From: DATIHQ01 sp035480535 | GTDB lineage: Bacteria; Chlamydiota; Chlamydiia; Chlamydiales; SM23-39 | Length of the DNA: 8,646 nucleotides | Assembly: GCA_035480535.1 (NCBI GenBank) | Contig: DATIHQ010000070.1 | Location: forward strand, 1 to 8,646 | Direction of reading: 5' to 3' | In this document: positions 1-6,163 of the stretch, piece after piece | Numbering within the stretch: the first letter of the stretch is position 1 | Layout: each line of letters opens with the position of its first letter | Notes under the pieces: model-generated | Told to the model about the DNA's origin: nothing | What the model saw: only the letters and a program-made list of their open reading frames with translations | Databases searched by the model: none | Program-made: the position numbers and the translations under genes

Positions 1-90
1 CACGATCCCTGTGACAATCCAAACGGCCATCATCTGTTTACGGCGGTTCCGCTTTGCCTTTGGAGGTGAAGACTGTTCATTCACAGTCAT
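1..90 (-). CDS. HlyD/EmrA-type membrane fusion protein, N-terminal fragment (runs off window)
   Basis: Only the first 30 codons are in the window. The ATG is the complement of 88-90, and its first 14 bases overlap the last codons and stop of the upstream outer-membrane factor gene, a typical translationally coupled arrangement. The peptide starts MTVNEQSS, continues with a run rich in Lys/Arg (KAKRNRRK, about residues 11-18), then turns hydrophobic (MAVWIVTGIV). This is the short cytoplasmic tail and start of the single N-terminal membrane anchor seen in EmrA/HlyD periplasmic adaptor proteins. In that family the adaptor links an inner-membrane pump to an outer-membrane TolC/NodT-type channel. 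The family call is inferred from the N-terminal architecture and the neighbouring gene; the diagnostic lipoyl/barrel domains lie outside the window, so any single-anchor protein remains possible. Confidence 0.7.
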   Translation of the reverse strand, partial: MTVNEQSSPPKAKRNRRKQMMAVWIVTGIV

Positions 91-1489
91 GATATCCCCC
101 ACCAAAAGCGCGGATCAACTGGATGCTCGTGAGAAGCTTCCCATATTCGAGCTCCACTAACGTAATCTCCATTTCCAGGACATTATTTTGGCTATCTAGC
201 AGCGCGATTCGATCATCGAGCGCATTTGCAAACCGCTTGGCAGTCAGCTCTTCCTGTTTCTGCACAACCTCCAAAGATCCTTGTCTCAGCTCAATTTCTG
301 CTTGAAGACGCGTCATGTCGCTCAGCGTATCCGCAATTTCTTGCGCTGCACGCAAAATCAGTTCATTAAAGTCATAAACTGCCTGGTTAAAGTCAGCCAC
401 CTTCTCCATGAGCTGCGCCTTGATGCGCCCGGCAGTAAAAATCGGCAAATGAAAGGCGGGATCGGCGTTCGCGCTATAGCTTTTTGCTTTCAAGAGCTGT
501 GAGAAGAAAACGCTCTCCAATCCGATCAATCCCGTAATATTGACATTGGGATAGAAGTCGGTTTTCGCCGCGCCGATTTGTTTCGCCGCCGCTTCTACGC
601 GCCACTTCTGGGCGATTAAATCGGGACGCCTTGCGATTAAATCCAATGAAAGGCACTCCGGTATCGAAACTTGCAACGGATTGTAAGCGCGATAGGGAAT
701 CTCCAAGATCGCATCTTGCCCCAGAGCTGTCAGCGCCTTGAGCTTATGGAAATGAACCTCTATCTGATCATCGATCTCCAACAGCGGCGCACTTGCATCT
801 AGCTGATTATTCTTCGCTTGCAACTGAATGATCGAACCATCGAGCGCATGCTGCTGTCTCTTCAGGCGGATCATCTCGATCGCCTCTCGATTGGCTTCAA
901 TCTGAGTCAATAAAACCCGTTTTCTCAAAAGCAGCTGCAATTCTTCATAAGTATAGGCAATTGAAGTGGTTAAAATCAGCTCCGCCTGCAATTTCTCAGC
1001 CACTGCCGCAGCCGCGATTCCCATAGCTGATTGGAAAAGCATTCGGTTCTTTCCCCAAAAGTCAAACTCATAGCTAAAAGAGAAACCCAAATGCAAATCG
1101 TTGACTACTGCCGGAATGGTTGGGGCATATTCGCGGAAAAACCCAGAAGGGGACAAATGTTGCCAATTGCTATCTCCCGTAAAGTAAACTTCAGGGAAAA
1201 GCTTGGCCCTCTTCTGTTTAGCCACTTCAGAAGCCGCCTTTAAATTTTCTTCCGCCCTCTTCAATGTAGGGTTCAACTTCAACCCTTCCTCGATCAGACC
1301 CGTCAAAACCGGATCATCGAATCCATTCCACCACTCCGCATCGGGCCAGTCCCCCATCTCGAATCCCTGTGCCCTCGCCTCTTCCACCAGCGAATCGCAA
1401 CCGCATGATTCTTCGCGAGTTGCCAACTCATGGCACGGGTGAGGAACACACCCGTGCAAAAGCAAAATCAATCCAACAAAAAGCCACAT
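77..1489 (-). CDS. Outer-membrane efflux factor lipoprotein (NodT/TolC-like)
   Basis: This 470-residue protein has the usual length and landmarks of the NodT family of outer-membrane efflux channels, which trimerise and span the outer membrane and periplasm in tripartite drug/solute export. A hydrophobic leader ends in LLLHGC, so Cys14 is the likely lipidated residue. The leader lacks an early Lys/Arg and has His at -2, so it is slightly atypical. Family landmarks follow: WWNGFDDPVL near 53-62, FDFWGKNR near 142-149, RRPDL near 287-291, AAKQIGAAKTDFYPNVNITG near 301-320, LPIFTAGRIKAQL near 348-360 and a terminal FGGGY. The two OEP repeats fall roughly at 58-255 and 280-462. No Shine-Dalgarno is visible; an in-frame TAA lies 21 bases upstream and no other ATG fits, so this start is the best choice. 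It is the first gene of an operon with the HlyD/EmrA-like adaptor. The exported substrate cannot be read from the sequence. Confidence 0.93.
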   Translation of the reverse strand: MWLFVGLILLLHGCVPHPCHELATREESCGCDSLVEEARAQGFEMGDWPDAEWWNGFDDPVLTGLIEEGLKLNPTLKRAEENLKAASEVAKQKRAKLFPEVYFTGDSNWQHLSPSGFFREYAPTIPAVVNDLHLGFSFSYEFDFWGKNRMLFQSAMGIAAAAVAEKLQAELILTTSIAYTYEELQLLLRKRVLLTQIEANREAIEMIRLKRQQHALDGSIIQLQAKNNQLDASAPLLEIDDQIEVHFHKLKALTALGQDAILEIPYRAYNPLQVSIPECLSLDLIARRPDLIAQKWRVEAAAKQIGAAKTDFYPNVNITGLIGLESVFFSQLLKAKSYSANADPAFHLPIFTAGRIKAQLMEKVADFNQAVYDFNELILRAAQEIADTLSDMTRLQAEIELRQGSLEVVQKQEELTAKRFANALDDRIALLDSQNNVLEMEITLVELEYGKLLTSIQLIRAFGGGYHDCE

Positions 1490-1491
1490 CT

Positions 1492-1512
1492 GATAATTAC
1501 TTCGTAATTATC
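1492..1512. promoter_or_regulatory. Perfect 9-bp inverted repeat in the leader of the efflux operon (candidate operator or mRNA hairpin)
   Basis: GATAATTAC, spacer TTC, GTAATTATC. The repeat ends 2 bases before the ATG of the outer-membrane factor and lies downstream of the candidate -10 element at 1535-1543. An AT-rich palindrome of this size at an efflux operon is what MarR- or TetR-type repressor sites look like. In RNA it would form a 9-bp hairpin against the start codon of a gene with no visible Shine-Dalgarno. The symmetry is seen directly; both functions are inferred, and no regulator gene is in the window. Confidence 0.55.
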
Positions 1513-1534
1513 TCAGCAATAATCAAAAGAGCTA

Positions 1535-1543
1535 TTTATAGCA
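1535..1543 (-). promoter_or_regulatory. Candidate extended -10 promoter of the efflux operon
   Basis: On the minus strand this reads TGCTATAAA, an extended -10 element (TGn before TATAAA). No good -35 hexamer stands 16-18 bases upstream. Transcription would start near 1528 and give a leader of about 38 bases that includes the whole inverted repeat at 1492-1512. Confidence 0.35.
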
Positions 1544-1551
1544 AAGCTAGA

Positions 1552-1615
1552 GTGGGGATGCCCCACACCCCCGGAGAGCCACCACGGAGAAAGGAGTGAA
1601 GGAGGGAGCACGGAG
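1552..1615. repeat. Intergenic hairpin and purine-rich stretch with a CACGGAG direct repeat
   Basis: This stretch lies between the divergent efflux operon and the dienelactone-hydrolase-like gene. It contains a short hairpin (GTGGGG-ATG-CCCCAC, 1552-1566), then strongly purine-rich DNA with CACGGAG twice (1583-1589 and 1609-1615) and several GGAG words between. It contains no convincing gene. It may be a degenerate copy of a dispersed intergenic repeat; that is inference. Confidence 0.35.
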
Positions 1616-1658
1616 GAAAAGTAATGAAAATAAATGGATTGGACAGTAAATTATACTC

Positions 1659-2357
1659 ATGCAAACAGAGTTGATTGACTACACTGATAAAGAAGTTTTG
1701 TTGGAAGCTTTTGTTGCCCATTCGGGAGTGGGGAAACGGCCTCTCGTCATCCTTTGCCATGCATGGGCCGGGAGAAATGAATTCATCTGCGAGAAAGCCC
1801 GAGCAGTGGCTGAGTTAGGCTATGTGGGATTTGCCCTCGATATATACGGGAAAGGCATCATCGGCCGCTCTAAAGAAGAAAACGCCTCCCTGAAAAAACC
1901 CTTCTTAGAAGACCGCCATCGATTGCATCGACGATTGTTAAAGGGTATCGAGAAGGCGGCGTCCTTGCCCTATGTCGATGCCAGCCGCATCGCTGCCATC
2001 GGCTATGGATTCGGAGGACTTTGCGCTCTCGATCTAGCCCGCATCCGAGAAGATCTAAAAGGCGCCGTCAGTATTTACGGCCACTTCGAACCTCCCCCTT
2101 TTCCCCATAAAAAGATCCAAGCAAAACTCCTTCTTCTCCATGGAGCCAATGATCCCACCGTCCCCATTCAAGAACTCTTTGCCTTCACAGAAACAATCAC
2201 AACCGATTGGCAAGCCCACATCTATGGAAATACCTTCCACGGCTTCCCCAATCCACCAGCCAATGATCGGGCGGGCGGGATTCTTTACAATCCCCTCGCC
2301 GCTGAGAGATCTTGGCTAGCAGTCGAGAATTTCCTCACAGAAATTTTTCCTCAATAA
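1659..2357 (+). CDS. Dienelactone hydrolase family protein with Gly at the nucleophile position
   Basis: This 232-residue alpha/beta-hydrolase-fold protein matches the dienelactone hydrolase family over its full length: CHAWAGRNEF near 33-42, AELGYVGFALDIYGKG near 51-66, IAAIGYGFGGLCALDLAR near 111-128, LLLLHGANDPTVP near 157-169, and a C-terminal segment with DWQAHIYG, HGFPNP and ERSW. Family members normally read GxCxGG (sometimes Ser) at the nucleophile elbow. Here the elbow is GYGFGG and residue 117 is Gly (codon GGA). The other two triad positions, Asp165 and His194, are kept. Classical hydrolysis is therefore doubtful; the protein may bind a ligand or use another residue (Cys122 is close). 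An in-frame TAA 12 bases before the ATG fixes the start, but no Shine-Dalgarno is visible. The cupin gene follows 43 bases later on the same strand and may be co-transcribed. Confidence 0.9.
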   Translation: MQTELIDYTDKEVLLEAFVAHSGVGKRPLVILCHAWAGRNEFICEKARAVAELGYVGFALDIYGKGIIGRSKEENASLKKPFLEDRHRLHRRLLKGIEKAASLPYVDASRIAAIGYGFGGLCALDLARIREDLKGAVSIYGHFEPPPFPHKKIQAKLLLLHGANDPTVPIQELFAFTETITTDWQAHIYGNTFHGFPNPPANDRAGGILYNPLAAERSWLAVENFLTEIFPQ

Positions 2358-2400
2358 CGATTCACTCCATTTTTCTTCTCTTTTTGCAACTTTCCTGCTA

Positions 2401-3423
2401 ATGGATAAAGATATGGCGGCAAGACACAAATTCGACTTAAGGAAAAATGGCTCTCTGCAACAGTGTCCTGGCGGCTATCGATGCCTCGTCAGCGCCAAGA
2501 CATTTGCCCCTTTTCACAACATGGCACTCGCTATCATCGAATTGAAAAAGGGAGGCCTAAGAGAACCTCACTGGCATCCAAATGCCGATGAAATGACCTA
2601 TTGCGCAGAAGGAAAAGCGCTTATCACTCTATTTAGCCCAGGAAATCAGTGCGATACATTTACTTTAAGCGCGGGAGAAGTGGTCTATTTCCCGAAAGGC
2701 TATATTCACCACATTGAGAACATCCACCCTAAAAAAAGCCGCTTCATCCTCTGCTACAATCACAACCAACCTGAAGATCTCGATCTCTCCGCAGCGGTCG
2801 GCTCAATGTCGGCCCATGTTCTCGCCAGCACATTTAGCGCCCCAAAAGAACTCTTTGAGAGAATCAAAAAGGGGGCCAAAGACGCCTTTATCTCCCGCAG
2901 GAAAACGGTCGCAAAATTTGCCTCAACTCCAAACTACCACAAACTCGATCTCGAGCGGATCCATCCACAAATCGATACTCCTGGAGGACTCGCTCGCATC
3001 GCGAATCACACGAACTTCCCCGCCCTCGAGCACCTCGCTCTCTTTAGCCTTCGCGTTGTCAAGGGAGGCGTTCGAGAGCCCCACTGGCATCCCAATGCCA
3101 CAGAGCTCAACTTCGTAGTCAGAGGAAAGGCGCGCCTCACTATCCTCAGTCCCAGCGGCGACATCGATACCTTTGAGCTCACTCAAGGACAAGGAAGCAT
3201 TATCCCCGCCGGTTATTTCCATCATATAGAGAACCTAAGCCCATCCGAGCTCCACATGACAGTCTTTTTCAGCAACAGCCTACCCAATGACATTGGCCTA
3301 TCGGGCGCTCTCAGCGCCTACTCAAAAGAAGTTCTCGCCTCCCTCTTCTCCGTCGAGCCCAAATTCTTCACCCACCTCCAGAAATTCCAAGTAGATCGAA
3401 TGATCGTTACAGGTGGTGGATAA
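2401..3423 (+). CDS. Bicupin protein with two complete metal-binding sites (oxalate-decarboxylase/germin-like fold)
   Basis: The protein is a full tandem duplication of a cupin domain (about 5-165 and 178-330). Each half carries the first cupin motif with near-identical sequence, REPHWHPNA then Glu (His57, His59, Glu64; His228, His230, Glu235), and the second motif GYxHHIEN (His103; His274). Both barrels therefore have the 3-His/1-Glu set expected to hold Mn or Fe. A helical tail after each barrel is also duplicated (LSAAVGSMSAHVLASTF against LSGALSAYSKEVLASLF) and resembles the helical extension of germin/seed-globulin cupins. At 340 residues it is shorter than typical oxalate decarboxylases (about 380), so the substrate is unknown. 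There is no signal peptide, so it is probably cytoplasmic. The start could be ATG 2401 or ATG 2413; the latter has a weak GGA 7 bases upstream. It ends 5 bases from a convergent gene. Confidence 0.92.
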   Translation: MDKDMAARHKFDLRKNGSLQQCPGGYRCLVSAKTFAPFHNMALAIIELKKGGLREPHWHPNADEMTYCAEGKALITLFSPGNQCDTFTLSAGEVVYFPKGYIHHIENIHPKKSRFILCYNHNQPEDLDLSAAVGSMSAHVLASTFSAPKELFERIKKGAKDAFISRRKTVAKFASTPNYHKLDLERIHPQIDTPGGLARIANHTNFPALEHLALFSLRVVKGGVREPHWHPNATELNFVVRGKARLTILSPSGDIDTFELTQGQGSIIPAGYFHHIENLSPSELHMTVFFSNSLPNDIGLSGALSAYSKEVLASLFSVEPKFFTHLQKFQVDRMIVTGGG

Positions 3424-3428
3424 TCCAA

Positions 3429-3755
3429 TCAGACCCGTTTTATCACCAGGCGAATTTCAGTGACATGGTCTGCCATTGTTCTGCCCGAATCAGGTTCATC
3501 AAAAAAAGAAAACTCTTCCAGGCGAATTCTCAACCCTCGAGCCTCAAGAACAGTCTGTAAGCGGGGAAATGCTATATCGGAAAGACAGATTTCAGTTTTA
3601 CTCACAGCAAATCCGATTTCATATCCATCTAGATATTTACTTATTCCTAGAATTTGGGTACCCACTCTTCTCAATGATTCCTCCAGAGGACTTACGATTT
3701 GTGGTGGGTTCCACTCTTGGACAGGTCTGGGTCCTTCTTCCACTCTGCATGGCAT
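3429..3755 (-). CDS. Hypothetical protein, 108 residues
   Basis: I do not recognise this family. The case for a real gene is an AAAGGA Shine-Dalgarno (complement of 3763-3768) exactly 7 bases before the ATG, and a composition that looks like a soluble mixed alpha/beta protein: hydrophobic and charged residues alternate in SPLEESLRRVGTQIL and in the C-terminal TEIRLVIKRV. No signal peptide, membrane helix or metal motif is visible. It lies 66 bases downstream of the outer-membrane barrel gene on the same strand and may share its transcript, with no clear terminator between. Its stop is 5 bases from the stop of the convergent bicupin gene. The plus-strand frames of similar length over the same bases are serine- and proline-rich and lack a comparable ribosome-binding site. 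Confidence 0.6.
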   Translation of the reverse strand: MPCRVEEGPRPVQEWNPPQIVSPLEESLRRVGTQILGISKYLDGYEIGFAVSKTEICLSDIAFPRLQTVLEARGLRIRLEEFSFFDEPDSGRTMADHVTEIRLVIKRV

Positions 3756-3821
3756 ATTTCCATCCTTTGTAAAAATTTCTTGAAAAAGGTGGACAACCTT
3801 AACAAAGAAAGGATTACAAAT

Positions 3822-4391
3822 CTAGAAAAAGATTCCTAGGCCTGCGCCGCCGCGGAGACCGCCTATATTCACTCCCTCATTTTTGATTATGGGACGTAAG
3901 GCAAAGGTAATCTGGGAGATGTGAGTGTAATAATAATCAAAATAGATATCGAAGAAGAGGCGAGGATGGGGCAGATAATAGAGAAAGCCCGTTTTCCCCA
4001 CAATGCCCCCCGCTTGCCTCCAGATGATTCTGTGGGAAACGTCATCATGGATTCTCACCCAGGTGTAAGTTGGGCCAACTCCTATATAGAAATCGATCAC
4101 ATCGGTGACCAGAAATTTGTACTTCAGCCCAAGACTAAGAGGAAAAATCCGAATGAACGTGCCCCTATCAAATCCAATCGTATGCCCTTTGCGGAAAAAG
4201 TAATTGAAGTTCATCCAGCCGCTTAAGTTTCGATGGAGCTTGGCCGCGATTTCCGTTTCATAGTCGCCGCCACCCGTGTCGTAAACATCTTGGATCAGCT
4301 CTGCCGCCGGATAGAAATAGCCCCCTCTAAATTGCAGTGAAAAGGGGGAGGCAAGCAGAGGAAAAGCCATCGCCCAAATAAATAAACGCAC
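3822..4391 (-). CDS. Outer-membrane beta-barrel protein (small, 8-strand type)
   Basis: The 189-residue product has a signal peptide (RLFIWAMAFPLLA, cleavage probably around 14-19) followed by alternating hydrophobic/polar, aromatic-rich stretches: LQFRGGYFYP near 19-28, GWMNFNYFF near 58-66, FPLSLGLKYKFL near 83-94, DFYIGVGPTYTWVRI near 100-114, RLFFDIYFDYYY near 144-155. It ends in GLGIFF, with the terminal Phe that marks proteins inserted by the BAM machinery. Length and pattern suggest an OmpW/OmpA-like barrel; I cannot name a subfamily or substrate. The start is GTG: an in-frame TGA lies 9 bases upstream, and the next ATG (codon 8) would remove the Arg and half the leader. A promoter-like sequence embedded in the adjacent palindrome points at this gene. 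Confidence 0.82.
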   Translation of the reverse strand: MRLFIWAMAFPLLASPFSLQFRGGYFYPAAELIQDVYDTGGGDYETEIAAKLHRNLSGWMNFNYFFRKGHTIGFDRGTFIRIFPLSLGLKYKFLVTDVIDFYIGVGPTYTWVRIHDDVSHRIIWRQAGGIVGKTGFLYYLPHPRLFFDIYFDYYYTHISQITFALRPIIKNEGVNIGGLRGGAGLGIFF

Positions 4392-4418
4392 AAAAACTCA
4401 ATTTTTGATATGACCCAA

Positions 4419-4446
4419 AATATACCGAGAGTGATTCAAAAATCAA
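4419..4446 (-). promoter_or_regulatory. Candidate sigma70-type promoter for the outer-membrane barrel gene, in the left end of the palindrome
   Basis: On the minus strand: -35 TTGATT (complement of 4441-4446), a 16-base spacer, -10 TATATT (complement of 4419-4424). The -35 matches TTGACA at 4 of 6 bases and the -10 matches TATAAT at 5 of 6. Transcription would start near 4412, leaving about 20 bases before the GTG start at 4391. Most of this promoter lies inside the inverted repeat at 4421-4593. Confidence 0.5.
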
Positions 4447-4593
4447 GTTATGCCAAGGAGGCGCCCTGAATTTGAGCCAGGCGTAGCCGGCGCCGAAGCA
4501 GCTCAACCTGAAGGGTTGGGCGATGCAGGCGGGCCTCAAATTCAGTGGCTGCCCGACGCCGGCAGAACTGATTTTTGAATCACGAGCGGTATA
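4421..4593. repeat. 173-bp imperfect palindromic element (MITE-like or large hairpin)
   Basis: Outer arms: TATACCG-nnn-GTGATTCAAAAATCA at 4421-4445 and its reverse complement at 4569-4593; 22 of 25 positions match and only the 3-base middle differs. Next inward, GTTATGCC (4447-4454) pairs with GGCAGAAC (4561-4568) at 7 of 8. Then a perfect 11-bp pair CTGAATTTGAG (4466-4476) / CTCAAATTCAG (4535-4545). A central hairpin at 4501-4521 has 8 bp, one of them G-U, and loop TGAAG. The middle is more GC-rich than the arms. No target-site duplication is evident and nothing inside looks coding. It occupies the gap between divergent genes and carries an outward promoter-like sequence at each end. It is either a small non-autonomous mobile element or a chromosomal structured spacer; copy number elsewhere would decide. 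Confidence 0.8.
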
Positions 4594-4595
4594 GG
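4568..4595 (+). promoter_or_regulatory. Candidate promoter for the two-helix membrane protein, in the right end of the palindrome
   Basis: This is the mirror image of the left-end promoter: -35 CTGATT (4568-4573), a 16-base spacer, -10 TATAGG (4590-4595). It is weaker than the left one because the first -35 base is C and the last two -10 bases are GG. A start near 4602 would leave a leader of about 38 bases that includes the AAGGAG ribosome-binding site of the gene at 4640. Confidence 0.35.
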
Positions 4596-4639
4596 ATGAA
4601 ATGAGTTTAAGTCAAAGGTAAATTCAAATAAGGAGAATT

Positions 4640-4972
4640 ATGAAAAAACGAAGTTTAGGAATTTTATTGGTGGTCGTCGGGGTTGTGATGCTCCTTGCCT
4701 CCAACTACATAAAAAATGAAGTTGCTGCAGGAAGACTCCAAATCAGCCAAGGGCAAAGCAGCGTCAACTCATTCAATAGTCTCTTTTCTGCTCGGCCAGA
4801 AACGGAAGTCGTAGGCAGAGGGCTCACGAGCGGCGCCCAGAGCCGAATCAATGCAGGGCAAATGGAAGCGGATTACTACAGCCAAATGGCCAACCTCCTT
4901 CAAATAGGCGGAATTGCCTGTATTGTCGTAGGCGGAATCTTCTTCTTCCTAAGCATGAAGAAGAAAGGTTAA
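4640..4972 (+). CDS. Small two-helix membrane protein, function unknown
   Basis: The 110-residue protein starts with MKKR, has a first membrane helix near 6-23 (LGILLVVVGVVMLLA), a polar loop near 24-85 rich in Gln, Ser, Asn and Gly, a second helix near 86-105 (LLQIGGIACIVVGGIFFFL) and ends in KKKG. By the positive-inside rule both ends should be cytoplasmic and the 60-residue loop periplasmic. Translation is well signalled: AAGGAG at 4630-4635 with a 4-base spacer. No catalytic motif is visible and I cannot assign a named family. It is a single-gene unit, bounded upstream by the palindrome and downstream by a hairpin terminator. Confidence 0.82.
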   Translation: MKKRSLGILLVVVGVVMLLASNYIKNEVAAGRLQISQGQSSVNSFNSLFSARPETEVVGRGLTSGAQSRINAGQMEADYYSQMANLLQIGGIACIVVGGIFFFLSMKKKG

Positions 4973-4977
4973 AGTGG

Positions 4978-5012
4978 GTGGGCATGAAAATGCCCACTAA
5001 TTAAATTTATTT
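4978..5012 (+). terminator. Likely intrinsic terminator after the two-helix membrane protein gene
   Basis: A perfect 8-bp stem GTGGGCAT / ATGCCCAC (4978-4985 and 4990-4997) with a GAAA tetraloop, 5 bases after the stop codon. The following tract is AT-rich (TAATTAAATTTATTTA) but not a pure T run, so termination may be moderate. Confidence 0.65.
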
Positions 5013-5037
5013 ATATTATACATCTTAATTTCTGTCG

Positions 5038-5046
5038 TGTTATTAT
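5038..5046 (+). promoter_or_regulatory. Candidate extended -10 promoter of the LicD-family gene
   Basis: TGTTATTAT forms an extended -10 (TGn then TATTAT). No strong -35 is present in the AT-rich DNA upstream. The start would be near 5053, giving a leader of about 20 bases that contains the AAGGTG ribosome-binding site at 5061-5066. Confidence 0.35.
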
Positions 5047-5071
5047 ATCGGCACAAAATTAAGGTGTTTTT

Positions 5072-6163
5072 ATGTTTGCCACAAGTATTCAAGAATTATT
5101 GCATAAAGCCGATGCCATTGTTGTTCCCGCCGTGAATGCCTATCACGATGTGAAGGAAAATGTTTTTTTAAACACCCAATACGCTGGTGCCAAAGGACTT
5201 GAAGCAGCTGGAAACTTCTTCCTCCGCTATTCAATCCAATATCTATTCAATGGAAGAACCATCACTCATCTCGAACCTATAAAAAGTCATCAAACATTTA
5301 ATTACCAAACGGATTGCTCCTCCATTGAATTCCTAAAAACTGCTGTAGCCGCCTTGGCCCTCCCCCTTCTTCTCCTTTTAGGAAGCGTGCTCAAGGGAAT
5401 TTCTTACCTCTCATCAGATGTTCGCCAGCGCCATAAAACCATTGAAACCGATCGACACACTGCGCAAAAACCTACCGACTATACCCGATTGGGAATCAAC
5501 GCCATTTTCTCTAATGAGGTGATCCCTCATCAAGGATGCCCCCACCCAGAACTGACGAAAAAGCAAAAAGTGCTCATGCAAGCGGTCTACGACGTAGCCG
5601 CACTCCTAGAGCAACAGCAGATTCCTCATTGGCTTGATTTCGGAAGCCTGCTCGGGGCTTACCGGCATGGAAGCATGATTCCTTGGGATCCTGATGTAGA
5701 TATAGGCATGTTATCTGTCGACCATGAAAATGTACGGCGCATCTTGCAAACCCTCGATCCGAAAAAATATGCGCTGCAAAACTGGTCCTGCGCGCGCGAG
5801 CCCGGTCTCTTTTTACGCGTTCTCATCAAGGAGGAGAACTCCTATCTCGATCTTTATCATTACAAAATTGAACCGGGCAATGAAACCCTGATCTATAAAT
5901 ATTCCTGGGCTGATTCTCCGTGGGTGTGGAAGGACACCAAAGAACGAGAAATTGTGCAGCAAATTCCCATTCCCCTCGACGACTTTTTCCCTCTCAAAAA
6001 AGTGCAGTTTGGAAACCGCCTCGTCTCTTCTCCGGCCCATTTGGATTCAGCGTTGCATCAAATGTATGGGGGAAGAATAGACCCTTGCAAAATCTGGAAT
6101 CCAGCAGTGCAGCAATATGAAAAAGTCGCCGACCATCCCTACTGGCTAAAACATGCTTATTAA
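5072..6163 (+). CDS. LicD-family phosphotransferase/nucleotidyltransferase-fold protein with an N-terminal membrane segment
   Basis: The C-terminal two thirds (about 165-345 of 363) match the LicD family: helix plus HWLDFGSLLGAYRHGSMIPW near 186-205, then the metal-binding triplet DPDVD (Asp206, Asp208, Asp210), SYLDLYHY near 257-264, FFPLKKVQFGNRLVSSP near 305-321 and LHQMYGG near 328-334. LicD proteins transfer phosphocholine or related phospho-groups onto envelope glycans or lipids, and the fold is shared with fukutin. The first 130 residues are not LicD-like. They hold a hydrophobic segment near 87-112 (AALALPLLLLLGSVLKGI) that probably anchors the enzyme to the membrane. AAGGTG at 5061-5066 with a 5-base spacer supports the start. 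There is no glycan-synthesis cluster around it and no licA/B/C genes, so donor and acceptor are unknown. Its TAA stop overlaps the stop of the convergent gene. Confidence 0.87.
   Translation: MFATSIQELLHKADAIVVPAVNAYHDVKENVFLNTQYAGAKGLEAAGNFFLRYSIQYLFNGRTITHLEPIKSHQTFNYQTDCSSIEFLKTAVAALALPLLLLLGSVLKGISYLSSDVRQRHKTIETDRHTAQKPTDYTRLGINAIFSNEVIPHQGCPHPELTKKQKVLMQAVYDVAALLEQQQIPHWLDFGSLLGAYRHGSMIPWDPDVDIGMLSVDHENVRRILQTLDPKKYALQNWSCAREPGLFLRVLIKEENSYLDLYHYKIEPGNETLIYKYSWADSPWVWKDTKEREIVQQIPIPLDDFFPLKKVQFGNRLVSSPAHLDSALHQMYGGRIDPCKIWNPAVQQYEKVADHPYWLKHAY

Noticed and set aside
1652..1657. TATACT as a -10 box for the dienelactone-hydrolase-like gene
   Set aside because: It ends one base before the ATG, so transcription would start inside the gene, and there is no -35 at the right distance.
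3460..3783. Plus-strand frames of about 100 codons (3460-3783 and 3476-3772)
   Set aside because: They lie opposite the minus-strand 108-residue gene, have no ribosome-binding site and read as low-complexity Ser/Pro-rich peptide. The minus frame has a well-spaced AAAGGA.
4327..4539. Minus-strand 70-codon frame through the first palindrome
   Set aside because: It overlaps the start of the outer-membrane barrel gene, begins inside the palindrome and its peptide follows the repeat arms. No ribosome-binding site was seen.
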